Origin: MKSF01 sp037190225
GTDB lineage: Bacteria > Bacteroidota > Bacteroidia > Chitinophagales > Chitinophagaceae
Assembly: GCA_037190225.1 (NCBI GenBank)
Contig: JBBCJL010000007.1
Coordinates: 124,001 to 188,000, forward strand
Direction: 5' to 3'
Length of the DNA: 64,000 nt
Every line of letters starts with the position of its first letter. The stretch's first letter is position 1. The notes below the pieces were generated by a model, which made no database searches, was not told where the DNA came from, and saw only the letters and a list, made by a program, of their open reading frames with translations. This document shows positions 23,342 to 31,874 of this stretch, one piece after another. Position numbers and translations under genes: made by a program.

Positions 23342-24121
23342 ATGGCAATGCGTTCAACAAGAGGCCAATCAGGCTCATCGGGCCGTTCGGGAAACAGCTC
23401 GTCCAGAAGAAGTAATACAGGTAGTTCCAATCGCGGCAGCGGCAGTCATCAGGATGACAGCTACCATGATGATGACTCTTACGAAGAAGGCTTCAGGGCC
23501 GGTTACCAGGCAGGCTATGAAGATGCCGAAAACGGTGAGGAATTCGATGATGACTATGATCATTATGATAATGACGATTACGGAGATGATGACTATGATG
23601 ATTACGATGACGATGAAGATTATGATGATTACGATGATGACGAAGATTATGATGATGACGATGATGATTACAGCGGCTCTTCCAGGTCCGGCAGGGGATC
23701 AGGCGGCCGTGGATTTGCGTCCATGGATCGTGAGCAGGTACGTCGTATAGCTGCCAGGGGCGGTCGTTCATCCGGTAGCGGCAGGGGCAGCTCCGGCTCC
23801 TCTTCCGGCTCATCACGTTCCGGTTCCGGCTCATCTGGAAGGGGCGGCTCTTCATCATCCGGCAGGGGGTCCGGCGGCTCCAGAGGCAGCAGTTCCTCCA
23901 GGGGCGGTGGTTCTTCCAGTAGCAGCGGTTCATCCAGAGGTGGTAGCTCAGGTGGCTCCGGTCGGGGTTCCGGTGGTTCCAGGAGCTCTTCCGGCTCCTC
24001 AGGCGGCTCTTCCTCAGGCAGCAAAAGAGGTTTTGCAGCAATGAGCAAAGCCCAGGTAAGGCGTATTGCAGCAATGGGAGGCCGTGCTTCTCATGGAGGC
24101 GGCCGCCGGTCCAATTCATAA
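23342..24121 (+). CDS. Disordered KGG-motif stress protein with Asp/Tyr-rich core
   Basis: The 259-residue protein has four parts: a Ser/Gly/Arg-rich start (1-36); a very acidic core of Asp and Tyr (about 37-110) containing EEGFRAGYQAGYEDA; and two KGG-type repeats, RGFASMDREQVRRIAARGG (about 124-142) and RGFAAMSKAQVRRIAAMGG (about 229-247), separated by roughly 85 residues of Ser, Gly and Arg. KGG repeats are known from con-10/GsiB-like stress proteins. Here Arg replaces the Lys before the Gly pair. Charge is strongly polarised, acidic in the middle and basic at the ends. Almost certainly disordered; a role in desiccation or osmotic protection is inferred. Confidence 0.85.
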   Translation: MAMRSTRGQSGSSGRSGNSSSRRSNTGSSNRGSGSHQDDSYHDDDSYEEGFRAGYQAGYEDAENGEEFDDDYDHYDNDDYGDDDYDDYDDDEDYDDYDDDEDYDDDDDDYSGSSRSGRGSGGRGFASMDREQVRRIAARGGRSSGSGRGSSGSSSGSSRSGSGSSGRGGSSSSGRGSGGSRGSSSSRGGGSSSSSGSSRGGSSGGSGRGSGGSRSSSGSSGGSSSGSKRGFAAMSKAQVRRIAAMGGRASHGGGRRSNS

Positions 24122-24160
24122 AGTAAATTTTTTATTTAATATCACACACATTGGTTGTTG

Positions 24161-24187
24161 GAAAGGCTGCAGAAGCAGCCTTTCTTA
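24161..24187 (+). terminator. Hairpin after the KGG gene
   Basis: Perfect 10-bp stem (24161-24170 with 24175-24184, loop AGAA) followed by TT, 39 bases after the stop. Short T tract. Confidence 0.6.
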
Positions 24188-24215
24188 AACTACCGACCAG
24201 CTAAAACTTTATCGT

Positions 24216-24770
24216 ATGTCGCAAGCAACATCTACTGCTTCTGAAAAATTACGTTCTTCCTATAGTGCGGCGCCGCTTCAGGAGTTTTTCCTGACCTCCC
24301 TAAAGGAGATCTACTGGGCTGAGCAGGAGATCATGACAGGGTTGAAAAAACTACAGAAAGCCACCACGCATCAGGGCCTTATCAGGGCTTTTAAGGATCA
24401 CGAGCATGATACCATCAAGCATATTGTACGCCTGGAAAAGGTATTTGAATGGCTCAATGAACAGCCGGAGGCTAAGATGTGCAGGGCAATGGAAGGTATT
24501 CTGAAAGAAGCGGATGAGATCATTACGGAAACGACCGAAGGTACTGCTACAAGGGATGCCACGCTCATTATAGCTGCCCGGAAGGTAGAGCACTATGAGA
24601 TCGCCTGTTACGGCGGACTGGTAGCTATTGCATATACCCTGGAGCAGGACAGGATCGCCAGGCTGCTGCAGAAGACGCTCCGGGATGAAGAGCATACGGA
24701 TCTCCTGCTATCGGAAATAGCTATGCACGAGATCAATTTTAAGGCCCCGGATGAGCGGGATGATAAGTAG
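24216..24770 (+). CDS. Ferritin-like DUF892 (YciF-type) protein
   Basis: The 184-residue all-helical protein shows the DUF892 pattern: LQEFFLTSLKEIYWAEQEI, ALIIAARKVEHYEIACYGGL-like segment (ATLIIAARKVEHYEIACYGG about 121-140), and TLRDEEHTDLLLSEIA near the end. Glu/His pairs in the helices could bind two metals. The family is induced by osmotic and general stress in enterobacteria, but its biochemical role is not settled. It follows the KGG gene after a hairpin and belongs with the stress block. Confidence 0.92.
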   Translation: MSQATSTASEKLRSSYSAAPLQEFFLTSLKEIYWAEQEIMTGLKKLQKATTHQGLIRAFKDHEHDTIKHIVRLEKVFEWLNEQPEAKMCRAMEGILKEADEIITETTEGTATRDATLIIAARKVEHYEIACYGGLVAIAYTLEQDRIARLLQKTLRDEEHTDLLLSEIAMHEINFKAPDERDDK

Positions 24771-24851
24771 GAACAGGAATAAGCGCCCGAAATGCAGGAA
24801 ACAGCTTTTTAAAAATAATTTTTATTTCTTTTAACCATAAACCGAATTATT

Positions 24852-25076
24852 ATGAATAATATGTATAAGCCCAATCTGATCCCTGTACTGTTGCTCGTCC
24901 TTTTAACATCCCTGGCTGTGGCCTGTGAAGATAACAATAAAGGCTATAATGACAGGGACAATAACAATGTAGATTTCCCTCATACACCGGATCCTGAAAT
25001 ACCCAATAATCCCGATACCTATACCAATTCGGTCCGGAGCAGTGATTCCACTGTGGATTCAGCTATGCGCAGGTAA
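24852..25076 (+). CDS. Small Asn/Asp-rich lipoprotein
   Basis: The 74-residue product has a lipoprotein signal (hydrophobic residues about 9-24) with lipobox LAVAC, cysteine at residue 25. The roughly 50-residue mature part is acidic and Asn/Asp/Pro-rich (EDNNKGYNDRDNNN at its start), probably disordered. The acidic residues right after the Cys fit the Bacteroidota surface-export signal for lipoproteins. I know no family. It ends the stress block. Confidence 0.7.
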   Translation: MNNMYKPNLIPVLLLVLLTSLAVACEDNNKGYNDRDNNNVDFPHTPDPEIPNNPDTYTNSVRSSDSTVDSAMRR

Positions 25077-25131
25077 CATTGCGGGCAGTGTAATTCCCTT
25101 GAAAGCGGTTCACAGGCGCAGCAATGCGGTA

Positions 25132-26604
25132 CTATTGCTGCGTAGTGAGCTCCCGGATGATGGCATCTATTTTCTGTACATAATTATTGATCTCGCTGTC
25201 ATATTGATCTGTATGCTCTGCTATTGATTTGTACAGCAGCTCATAGCTTTTTATTCTGAGCTCGCAATACTCCTTCATCTTTATATTTCTCCGGATCAAG
25301 GCATCTGGCAGCTTCATATGTTCTATTTCTTCCATTATTTCCAGGCTCTCCTTCCAGTAATAGATGCCTCTTTCCCGGAGCTCTGATAATAATAGCTCAT
25401 CCGGCGTACCTGCAGGACGCTGAAGCACTTCCATCGCCATGGACTCCAGCGAAACGAACCGCTGCATTTTTTCATCATACCTGACGATGTCATTAGGCAG
25501 GTTCCTGAACGTGTAAAATCCTGTAAACAGCAGTATTATGGTCAGCATGCCGATGATAGAGAACTTAACGGTGTTGTCATGATATTGTCTCAGGCTTGGC
25601 ATCAAAGCGTATCCTGTAACCAGTCCGCCTAACAGCCCTCCGATATGTGCAGCATTGTCGATGCCGCTGCCGGGCTTCAGGCCGTTGAGTATATTGTAAA
25701 CTACAAAAAAGGCGATACTTGCCAGCAGTGCTCTTTTTGCAGATCTTTCTATGAAGCTGGTGGTCAGCAAAGCGAGGAATACCCCATACATACCGAATAT
25801 GGCTCCGGAAGCGCCGGCGCTGACCGTCAGGTCATGCCACCACAGGCTGGTCAGGCTTGCAAATATACCGGATAGCAGGTAAGCTGCGAGAAAGCGGGTT
25901 TTGCCCAGGTAAGGCTCCAGTAAAAGCCCTATATAAAGCAGGGCATACATATTGAGCAGCAGGTGAAGCACACCGATATGTATAAAGCAGGCTGTCAAGA
26001 GCCGCCACCATTCACCCTCCAGTGTCAAGGGTCTGAAATTGGCACCCCAATCGATCAGGCTTTGATTATCAGGCTGAAAAATGTTCACACCTGCAAATAC
26101 CATGATGAGGTATATCAGTATATTGATGCCTGCCAGTACAGGGGTCATAAAATAGCCTTCCCTAGGCTTGAAAAGAGCAAGGAAGCCATTGCCCTGCTCC
26201 CCGCCCGGCGGAAAGAGGGGCTGTTCGTCCGCGAAAGTATTGTGATCCGTTCTGAGGCTTTCCAGCCCTGTATCTATTGCTTCCTGTGTCAGGGTTATTC
26301 TGACCTCATCAATACATTCCAGCAGCTGTTCTATATTTCTCTTATTCTTGCCGCTGTCAAATACCTGGTTGCCTGTACACTCACTCCGGATATGAGCTGC
26401 ACTATGCTCTATGCTGACTGTTACTTTTTCGCTCCATGATCTCCAGGAAAAACGGGTGTATGCCACAAAGCCCGTGCTGCTTATAATGCTGATGTTCCAG
26501 CCCTGCCGTTTAGCCGCTTCAAGGGCTATAAGAAGAAAATGTTCTGTATCTGGGCCATACAGGTGTACGGTCTCACTGTACTTGGGGGGAAATCCGAATG
26601 CCAT
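25132..26604 (-). CDS. Rhomboid-family intramembrane serine protease with N- and C-terminal extensions
   Basis: The 490-residue protein has a soluble N-terminal part (1 to about 155), a rhomboid core of six membrane segments and a helical C-terminal part of about 130 residues after a seventh span. The catalytic pair is visible: GASGAIFGMYG with Ser266 and AAHIGGLLGG with His320. HIGVLHLLLNMYALLYIG is the typical second-span signature. I start at ATG 26604 (MAFGFPPKYSETVHL); the longer frame runs into the upstream gene. Rhomboids cut membrane proteins within the bilayer; the substrate is unknown. A 9-bp hairpin (25117-25142) covers the stop codon. Confidence 0.88.
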   Translation of the reverse strand: MAFGFPPKYSETVHLYGPDTEHFLLIALEAAKRQGWNISIISSTGFVAYTRFSWRSWSEKVTVSIEHSAAHIRSECTGNQVFDSGKNKRNIEQLLECIDEVRITLTQEAIDTGLESLRTDHNTFADEQPLFPPGGEQGNGFLALFKPREGYFMTPVLAGINILIYLIMVFAGVNIFQPDNQSLIDWGANFRPLTLEGEWWRLLTACFIHIGVLHLLLNMYALLYIGLLLEPYLGKTRFLAAYLLSGIFASLTSLWWHDLTVSAGASGAIFGMYGVFLALLTTSFIERSAKRALLASIAFFVVYNILNGLKPGSGIDNAAHIGGLLGGLVTGYALMPSLRQYHDNTVKFSIIGMLTIILLFTGFYTFRNLPNDIVRYDEKMQRFVSLESMAMEVLQRPAGTPDELLLSELRERGIYYWKESLEIMEEIEHMKLPDALIRRNIKMKEYCELRIKSYELLYKSIAEHTDQYDSEINNYVQKIDAIIRELTTQQ

Positions 26605-26668
26605 AATAATTAAATGTCCGGTTCTTAAATGTCGTTTATAGTAGTTTAAATGGAAGCAGTAAGCAGGC

Positions 26669-27316
26669 TTACTTATCCTCATAGATATCAAAATCCTCAA
26701 ATCTTATAGTGCCAAAGTCTTTGGCGGTCCTGACGGTTGTTGTTACTTTGTCAGGCTCCGAAGCGTGGAAGCTTTCCGATCCGTCTTTGTGCAGGTACCA
26801 CTCCCTGTCTGTTGCGATGTATTTATAGGTAATGGTCCTGGTCCATCGCCAGGCGCTGCCACCGTAGTGCTCCACGGAGAAATAGCCGTTCCTGATGACG
26901 ATGCCCATATAAGGGTCTCCCATTACACCTCCGCAGCTAATGCAGTAAACGGTATTGTCATTGCGCCTTACCTGCTGCAACCGGTTGTTGTCGTCTCTTA
27001 TAAGGATCAGCAACGGTCTGTCCGGCTCTTCGGTGTTCGCTAAGGTATCTTCGCCGTTCCTTTTCAGCACCAGTATAAGATCGTCCTTCTTATCCTGGTT
27101 GAGGTCTCCTGCTGCCGTATCCAGGATGCTGTAGTGCTCCGGTATGAACGCAGACAGTTCGTCCGCAGCGGGTATCCCGCCGGTCGTTATAGCTGCCTGT
27201 TCGGGAACTGCGGGGGTATCCGGAGGCGCATGCCGCTCACCGGGCGAAGGATTGTTGCAGGACGGTAAGGCCAGCATAGCGGTCAAGAGCAGGTAGAGTA
27301 TCGGTTGTATGTTCAT
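26669..27316 (-). CDS. Lipoprotein with a calcium-binding-like loop
   Basis: The 215-residue protein has a lipoprotein signal with lipobox LALPSC (Cys about 20), a Pro-rich linker, and one FG-GAP/dockerin-like loop DLNQDKKDD at about residues 71-79, which could bind calcium. The second half (YCISCGGVMGDPYMGI, YGGSAWRWTRTITYKY) is conserved-looking but unfamiliar to me. It precedes the rhomboid gene by 64 bases on the same strand and has its own -7 element. Function unknown; a lipoprotein of the periplasm or outer membrane. Confidence 0.8.
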   Translation of the reverse strand: MNIQPILYLLLTAMLALPSCNNPSPGERHAPPDTPAVPEQAAITTGGIPAADELSAFIPEHYSILDTAAGDLNQDKKDDLILVLKRNGEDTLANTEEPDRPLLILIRDDNNRLQQVRRNDNTVYCISCGGVMGDPYMGIVIRNGYFSVEHYGGSAWRWTRTITYKYIATDREWYLHKDGSESFHASEPDKVTTTVRTAKDFGTIRFEDFDIYEDK

Positions 27317-27341
27317 AAGTTATTATTCCGGGTGTGGCCGG

Positions 27342-27349
27342 CAAAGATA
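27342..27349 (-). promoter_or_regulatory. -7 element TATCTTTG for the lipoprotein/rhomboid pair
   Basis: Exact TAnnTTTG on the minus strand, 25 bases before the lipoprotein start. Confidence 0.5.
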
Positions 27350-27501
27350 CGATCCGGTCGTGAAGAAAGGCACTACCGGGTGCCGCCCGGCATAATAATG
27401 CTTTATTGCACCTTTTGACTATTGAACATTTATTTACTTAATTTAGATGTCTGCCAGGGAAGGCAGCATACCGGGTAAGCATAAAAGAAAGTGCTATTGC
27501 T

Positions 27502-28617
27502 ATGACAAACAATACTGTACATACTGATACAAAACAGCTGGATCATAAGGTAGCTTTTGATTTTATCCGTTATGCCAACTGCTGGGAAGATGCGGATATC
27601 CTGTTGGAAGGGCTGCAGGTGACCGCAGGACAGAAAGTGCTGTCCGTCGGTTCTGCCGGGGATAACAGCTTATCCTTGCTGACCGCTGCGCCGGATCTCC
27701 TGGTAGCGGTAGATATCAACCCTTCGCAGCTGTTCCTGGTGGAGCTTAAAAAAGCCTGCTTTCAATACCTGGACCGCTCTGCCACCCTGGCGTTGCTGGG
27801 ATTCAGCCCTTCCTCCGGGCGGTGGGATCTCTACAGGAGCCTTGAGGAGCACCTGAGCAGGGAGTGCCGCCGGTTCTGGGAGCATAACAGGGCAATCCTG
27901 GAAGCCGGGGTGATCCACCAGGGTAAATTTGAACGTTACTTCCGTTTCTTTGTCAGGCGTATCTTGCCTTTTATCCACTCACGGCGCACCGTGCAGGCCT
28001 TGCTGGCGCCCAAGAGCGACAAAGAACAGCAGGTATTTTACGACACTGCCTGGAACAGCTTCAGGTGGAAAGCCCTGTTTAAGATCTTCTTCAGCAGGTT
28101 CGTTATGGGCAGGTTCGGAAGGGATCCTGAATTCCTGAAAGAGGTAGAAGTGCCTGTCGCGCGCTTCATTTTCGGACAGGCGGAACGGCAGCTGCGCTCT
28201 GTAAATGCCCAGCGGAATTTTATGCTGCGGTATAACCTTACGGGCGATTTCGGGATGTTGCTGCCGCACTATCTGAAGGAAGAAAATTATGCGAAAATAA
28301 AAGATAATATTCAGGCGCTGCAGCTGGAGCAGGGATACGCACAGGCCGCCTTGAAAAAATACGGACGCATGGATAAGATGAATCTTTCCAATATCTTTGA
28401 ATATATGGACAGGGAGACCTTCCGGGAGGCGGGTCGCAAGCTGACGGCCGGGCTTCACTCCGGTGGCCGGGCGGCATACTGGAACCTGATGGTACCCCGT
28501 ATGCTGAGCAGCATACTGCCGGGAGAAATGATATACCTGGAAGAGCTGTCACAGGCGCTGACCGCCAAAGACAAGGGATTCTATTATCAACGGTTCATTA
28601 CAGATCAGAAACAATGA
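27502..28617 (+). CDS. DUF3419 protein, BtaA-like SAM-dependent 3-amino-3-carboxypropyl transferase
   Basis: The 371-residue protein has the features of the DUF3419/BtaA group: FIRYANCWEDADILLEGL at the start, the SAM-binding motif VLSVGSAGDNSL (residues 46-57), then VAVDINPSQLFLVELK about 12 residues later. BtaA moves the aminocarboxypropyl group of SAM to diacylglycerol, the first step of betaine-lipid (DGTS) synthesis. The N-methylating partner BtaB is absent here. It begins an operon of four genes joined by ATGA overlaps with a prenol/dolichol-kinase-like protein, a GNAT protein and an AMP ligase, so the end product is probably not DGTS. Confidence 0.85.
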   Translation: MTNNTVHTDTKQLDHKVAFDFIRYANCWEDADILLEGLQVTAGQKVLSVGSAGDNSLSLLTAAPDLLVAVDINPSQLFLVELKKACFQYLDRSATLALLGFSPSSGRWDLYRSLEEHLSRECRRFWEHNRAILEAGVIHQGKFERYFRFFVRRILPFIHSRRTVQALLAPKSDKEQQVFYDTAWNSFRWKALFKIFFSRFVMGRFGRDPEFLKEVEVPVARFIFGQAERQLRSVNAQRNFMLRYNLTGDFGMLLPHYLKEENYAKIKDNIQALQLEQGYAQAALKKYGRMDKMNLSNIFEYMDRETFREAGRKLTAGLHSGGRAAYWNLMVPRMLSSILPGEMIYLEELSQALTAKDKGFYYQRFITDQKQ

Positions 28618-29297
28618 ATAAAGATATTACGAACACGCTGATACTGGCAGGGGCCTTTCTGCTGCTCTTTGCGCTGGCCGAGCTGCTGTATCATCTATTT
28701 AAGGTGAAAGCGGAATATACCCGTAAGCTGGTGCACGTGGGAACAGGCCTGCTGGCGCTTTTATTTCCCCTGATGCTGGGCAGTCACTGGCTGGTGCTAT
28801 TGCTATGCGCCACCTTTGCCGTGATCCTTACAGCAAGCTTAAGATGGAAGCTGCTGCCTTCCATTAATGCTATTGAAAGACGGTCAGTAGGCAGCCTGGC
28901 CTACCCGCTGGCGGTCTACACCTGCTACCTGGCGTACGATCATTACGGCGGCCGGTTCATTTACTACTACCTGCCCGTTATCATCCTGGCGGTCTGTGAC
29001 CCGGCGGCCGCGCTCACAGGCAGGAAATGGCCGTGGGGCAGGTACACGGCGGGAGCCGGGAGCAAAACCCTGATGGGAAGCACGGTATTCTGTATCTGCG
29101 CCGCGCTCCTCGTCATAAGCTTTGCGCTGGTTGCCGGCTTTGACGGCAGTCCTGCAGCGCTCGCCGGTGCGGCACTGCTGATCGGCCTGTTAGCGGCTGC
29201 GACAGAAGCAATCAGTAAAAAGGGATGGGATAACCTGACGATACCGGTAGCGGTACTGGCGGGGCTGATCCTTTCCGGAAATATGCTGGGCCTATGA
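28614..29297 (+). CDS. CTP-dependent dolichol/phytol kinase-like membrane protein
   Basis: The 227-residue protein has about six or seven membrane segments and the motifs of the SEC59/VTE5 group: YTRKLVHVGTGLLAL (about 35-49), CDPAAALTGRKWPWGRY (about 124-140), GSKTLMGSTVFC and EAISKKGWDNLTIP near the C-terminus. Members phosphorylate dolichol, phytol or diacylglycerol with CTP. It overlaps both neighbours by ATGA. In this operon it could phosphorylate the lipid product or recycle a lipid alcohol; the substrate is inference. Confidence 0.85.
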   Translation: MNKDITNTLILAGAFLLLFALAELLYHLFKVKAEYTRKLVHVGTGLLALLFPLMLGSHWLVLLLCATFAVILTASLRWKLLPSINAIERRSVGSLAYPLAVYTCYLAYDHYGGRFIYYYLPVIILAVCDPAAALTGRKWPWGRYTAGAGSKTLMGSTVFCICAALLVISFALVAGFDGSPAALAGAALLIGLLAAATEAISKKGWDNLTIPVAVLAGLILSGNMLGL

Positions 29298-30301
29298 AGT
29301 TGGTACGTACCTATCCCGATGCCGCAGATTTTCACCTGTTCACGGATTGCATAGCACAATGCTATGCTTCGCCGCAGGAGCAGGGCATAAAGCAGCGTGA
29401 AGTCCTGGCACACCGGCACCTGGACAGTTGCTGGGTATTGGTCTCGGATGGTATGCCTGTAGCACGGGCTGCTGTTTACCGGAATCCCGCCCTTCAATAT
29501 ATGGAAGCAGATACTATGTGCATAGGTCATTACGAGTGTATTCGAGGCGCTGCTGCTGCCACCGCTTTGCTAGGACACCTGGAGGCATACGCCCGTGCAG
29601 CAGGGGCCGGATATATGATAGGTCCTATGAACGGCTCTACCTGGGAACAATACCGCTTTATCAACGAGACGGAACAGCCGCGGTTCTTTACCGAACCCCT
29701 GCACCGGCCTTATTATATACGGCAATGGGAAGAGAACGGCTGGGTAACCATCGGGGAGTATGGGTCCGGCCTCACGGATGATCTCTCCGCAGATGTGGGG
29801 CTGGTAAGCCGTGTTCGGGCAGCATTGGAGCCCGCAGGTATCAGCATACGGTCTTTGGACCTGGCAGCTTATCGCGAAGAGCTGGTACGGCTGCATCCTT
29901 TCCTGCTGCAGGCCTTCTCCCAGAATTTCCTCTACACGCCGCTGGCCCTGCAGGATTTCCTGGATAAGTACCTGCCGCTGCAGCCCTATCTGAAAAAGGA
30001 ATTCGTGCTCCTGGCCGAGGATGCTACAGGAGCAATCGCAGGTGTTTTTTTATGTATAGATGACCTGTATGATACGGCCAACAAAACCCTGATCATTAAA
30101 ACGGTAGCGAGGCATCCCGCCCCGCGTTTCAGGGGGCTGGGGCATCTTATGGCGGCCCGGGTGTACCGGGAAGCCACGGCACAGGGCTATGCCCGTATTA
30201 TCCATGCGTTTATGTACCGTCAGGGCACTTCTGCAACGGTATCGGAACGCTTTAACGGTCATATTTTTAAAACTTACAGGCTTTTCGGAAAGACATTATG
30301 A
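29294..30301 (+). CDS. GNAT-family N-acyltransferase
   Basis: The 335-residue protein looks like a double GNAT fold. The first half has ALLGHLEAYARAAGAGYMIGP followed by MNGSTWEQYRFI (about 92-125); the second half ends with VARHPAPRFRGLGHLMAARVYREA, where RGLGHLM approximates the acetyl-CoA pyrophosphate loop. Similar large GNATs in Bacteroidota act on unknown amines. The neighbours suggest an acyl group from the AMP ligase (or an acyl-CoA) is moved to the amine created by the DUF3419 enzyme; this is an inference from the operon only. Confidence 0.8.
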   Translation: MKLVRTYPDAADFHLFTDCIAQCYASPQEQGIKQREVLAHRHLDSCWVLVSDGMPVARAAVYRNPALQYMEADTMCIGHYECIRGAAAATALLGHLEAYARAAGAGYMIGPMNGSTWEQYRFINETEQPRFFTEPLHRPYYIRQWEENGWVTIGEYGSGLTDDLSADVGLVSRVRAALEPAGISIRSLDLAAYREELVRLHPFLLQAFSQNFLYTPLALQDFLDKYLPLQPYLKKEFVLLAEDATGAIAGVFLCIDDLYDTANKTLIIKTVARHPAPRFRGLGHLMAARVYREATAQGYARIIHAFMYRQGTSATVSERFNGHIFKTYRLFGKTL

Positions 30302-31827
30302 TGCAACGGCCGTTCAATATTGCCCGTCTTTTCTTTGACAGGGCGCAGGAAGCTCCTGACCGTATCGCTATCATTGACGGTAAGCGGCAGGTCACTTACG
30401 GCCGGCTGGCGGACCAGGTGGACCGTACCGCGCAATATTTCCTGTCCAAAGGGATCCGCAAAGGCGATAATGTGCTGGTATTCGTCCCGATGTCCGTTGA
30501 CCTGTACAGGATAGTGCTGGCGCTGTTCCGGATAGGGGCGATAGCGGTCTTCGTGGATGAGTGGGTGAGCCTGAAGCGCCTGGAGCTGTGTTGTGATATC
30601 GCTGAGTGCAGGGCGGTGGTAGGCGGCTGGAAGGTAAGGCTGCTGTCCCTGGTTTCCGCTACCATAAGGCATATTCCCGTTCACCTGGGAAAAGGATACC
30701 GTAAGCATATAACAGGCCGGGCAATACAGGAAACTGGTACGGCAGATACCGCGCTGATCACGTTTACCACCGGCAGCACCGGTACACCTAAGGCGGCAAA
30801 GCGTACCCATGGCTTTTTACGCCACCAGTTCGATGCGTTGGAGGCAGAGCTGGGAATAGCAGCGGGAGAAACAGGGATCATCGCGCTGCCCATCGTATTA
30901 TTTTTAAGCCTTGGACTGGGTTGTACGGCTGTAATAGCCACCTTCAATCCTAAAAAGAAGCGTAAGATGGATACGGCCCGTATCGTATCGCAGCTTGGTC
31001 AGTATAGGGCGGACACGCTCATAGGATCGCCGTTCTTCATACAGCAGCTAGCGGCCTATGTGTCGGAGCGTAATATAGCAATGCCCTATCTGAAAAAGGT
31101 GGTCACCGGGGGCGCCCCGGTATTCCCGGGAGAGGCCCGCAAATATATAGCTGCCTTCCCGCAGGCAGCGGTAAAGATCGTGTACGGGTCTACCGAAGCG
31201 GAACCCGTCAGCAGTATTTCTGCAACCGGGCTGCTGGATTTCGAGGCTGCATCCTTTACGGAAGGGCTGAATGTTGGCCGGCCTGCACCGGTGGCGGAAG
31301 TGCTGATTATACCGTATAAGGACGAGCCGCTGGAAGCTGCTGCGGATGATGTGCTGTATGGCTGGTCCTTACCACCCGGGACCATAGGAGAGATCATCGT
31401 GGCGGGACCTCATGTGCTGGATGCCTATTATAATAGCCCGGGTGCCCTGCTGCGCAATAAAATATTCACCAGGGAGCAATGCTGGCACCGCACCGGGGAC
31501 AGCGGCTTTATGAAGGACGGCTACCTGTACCTGGCCGGCCGTTGCAGTACCCTGATAGAATATCAGGGCAGGCTTATTGCGCCGTTCCTTATAGAAAATC
31601 TTTTACAATCGGTAGCGGGTGTGGCTGCCGGGACGGTATTGTCGGGCGCTTCGGGACCTGTTATGGTGGCGGAGGCAGGTAGGGGAGCAGATCCGGTACA
31701 GATCCTGCAAAACATTCACAGCCTGAACACCGGTATTGCCGATGTAAGGCTGCTGCCGCATCTGCCCAGGGATCCGCGGCACTATTCCAGGATAGACTAT
31801 GAAGCCTGTAAGCTGTTATTACAATAA
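30298..31827 (+). CDS. OleC-like AMP-dependent synthetase/ligase with Arg at the lysine site
   Basis: The 509-residue ANL-superfamily protein has the P-loop TTGSTGTPKAAK (about 158-169), the A5 motif VYGSTEAEPVSSI (about 297-309) and the HRTGDSGFMKDGYLYLAGR motif (about 398-416). The motif wording is nearer to OleC beta-lactone synthetases and fatty acyl ligases than to acetyl-CoA synthetase. In the C-terminal subdomain the segment RHYSRIDY stands where relatives have RHxSKI; the residue normally catalytic Lys is Arg498. Last gene of the DUF3419 operon. It should activate an acyl group as the adenylate, but rate or reaction may be altered by the substitution. Confidence 0.85.
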   Translation: MMQRPFNIARLFFDRAQEAPDRIAIIDGKRQVTYGRLADQVDRTAQYFLSKGIRKGDNVLVFVPMSVDLYRIVLALFRIGAIAVFVDEWVSLKRLELCCDIAECRAVVGGWKVRLLSLVSATIRHIPVHLGKGYRKHITGRAIQETGTADTALITFTTGSTGTPKAAKRTHGFLRHQFDALEAELGIAAGETGIIALPIVLFLSLGLGCTAVIATFNPKKKRKMDTARIVSQLGQYRADTLIGSPFFIQQLAAYVSERNIAMPYLKKVVTGGAPVFPGEARKYIAAFPQAAVKIVYGSTEAEPVSSISATGLLDFEAASFTEGLNVGRPAPVAEVLIIPYKDEPLEAAADDVLYGWSLPPGTIGEIIVAGPHVLDAYYNSPGALLRNKIFTREQCWHRTGDSGFMKDGYLYLAGRCSTLIEYQGRLIAPFLIENLLQSVAGVAAGTVLSGASGPVMVAEAGRGADPVQILQNIHSLNTGIADVRLLPHLPRDPRHYSRIDYEACKLLLQ

Positions 31828-31858
31828 AAAAGACGGACACAATACGGTCCGTCTTCTC
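31826..31858. terminator. Bidirectional terminator between the AMP ligase and glnS
   Basis: 9-bp hairpin (31830-31838 with 31847-31855), with AAAAAA on its left giving a T tract for the minus-strand glnS transcript and TT on its right. Confidence 0.75.
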
Positions 31859-31874
31859 TGTTAAATATGAATAA

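Noticed and set aside
23493..24119. Long minus-strand frames opposite the KGG gene
   Set aside because: They arise from the repetitive Asp/Ser/Gly codons of the plus-strand gene; the His/Arg- and Pro/Glu-rich products are artefacts.
27502..28617. Betaine lipid (DGTS) synthesis
   Set aside because: The DUF3419 gene has no BtaB-type methyltransferase beside it, so the DGTS end product is not supported.
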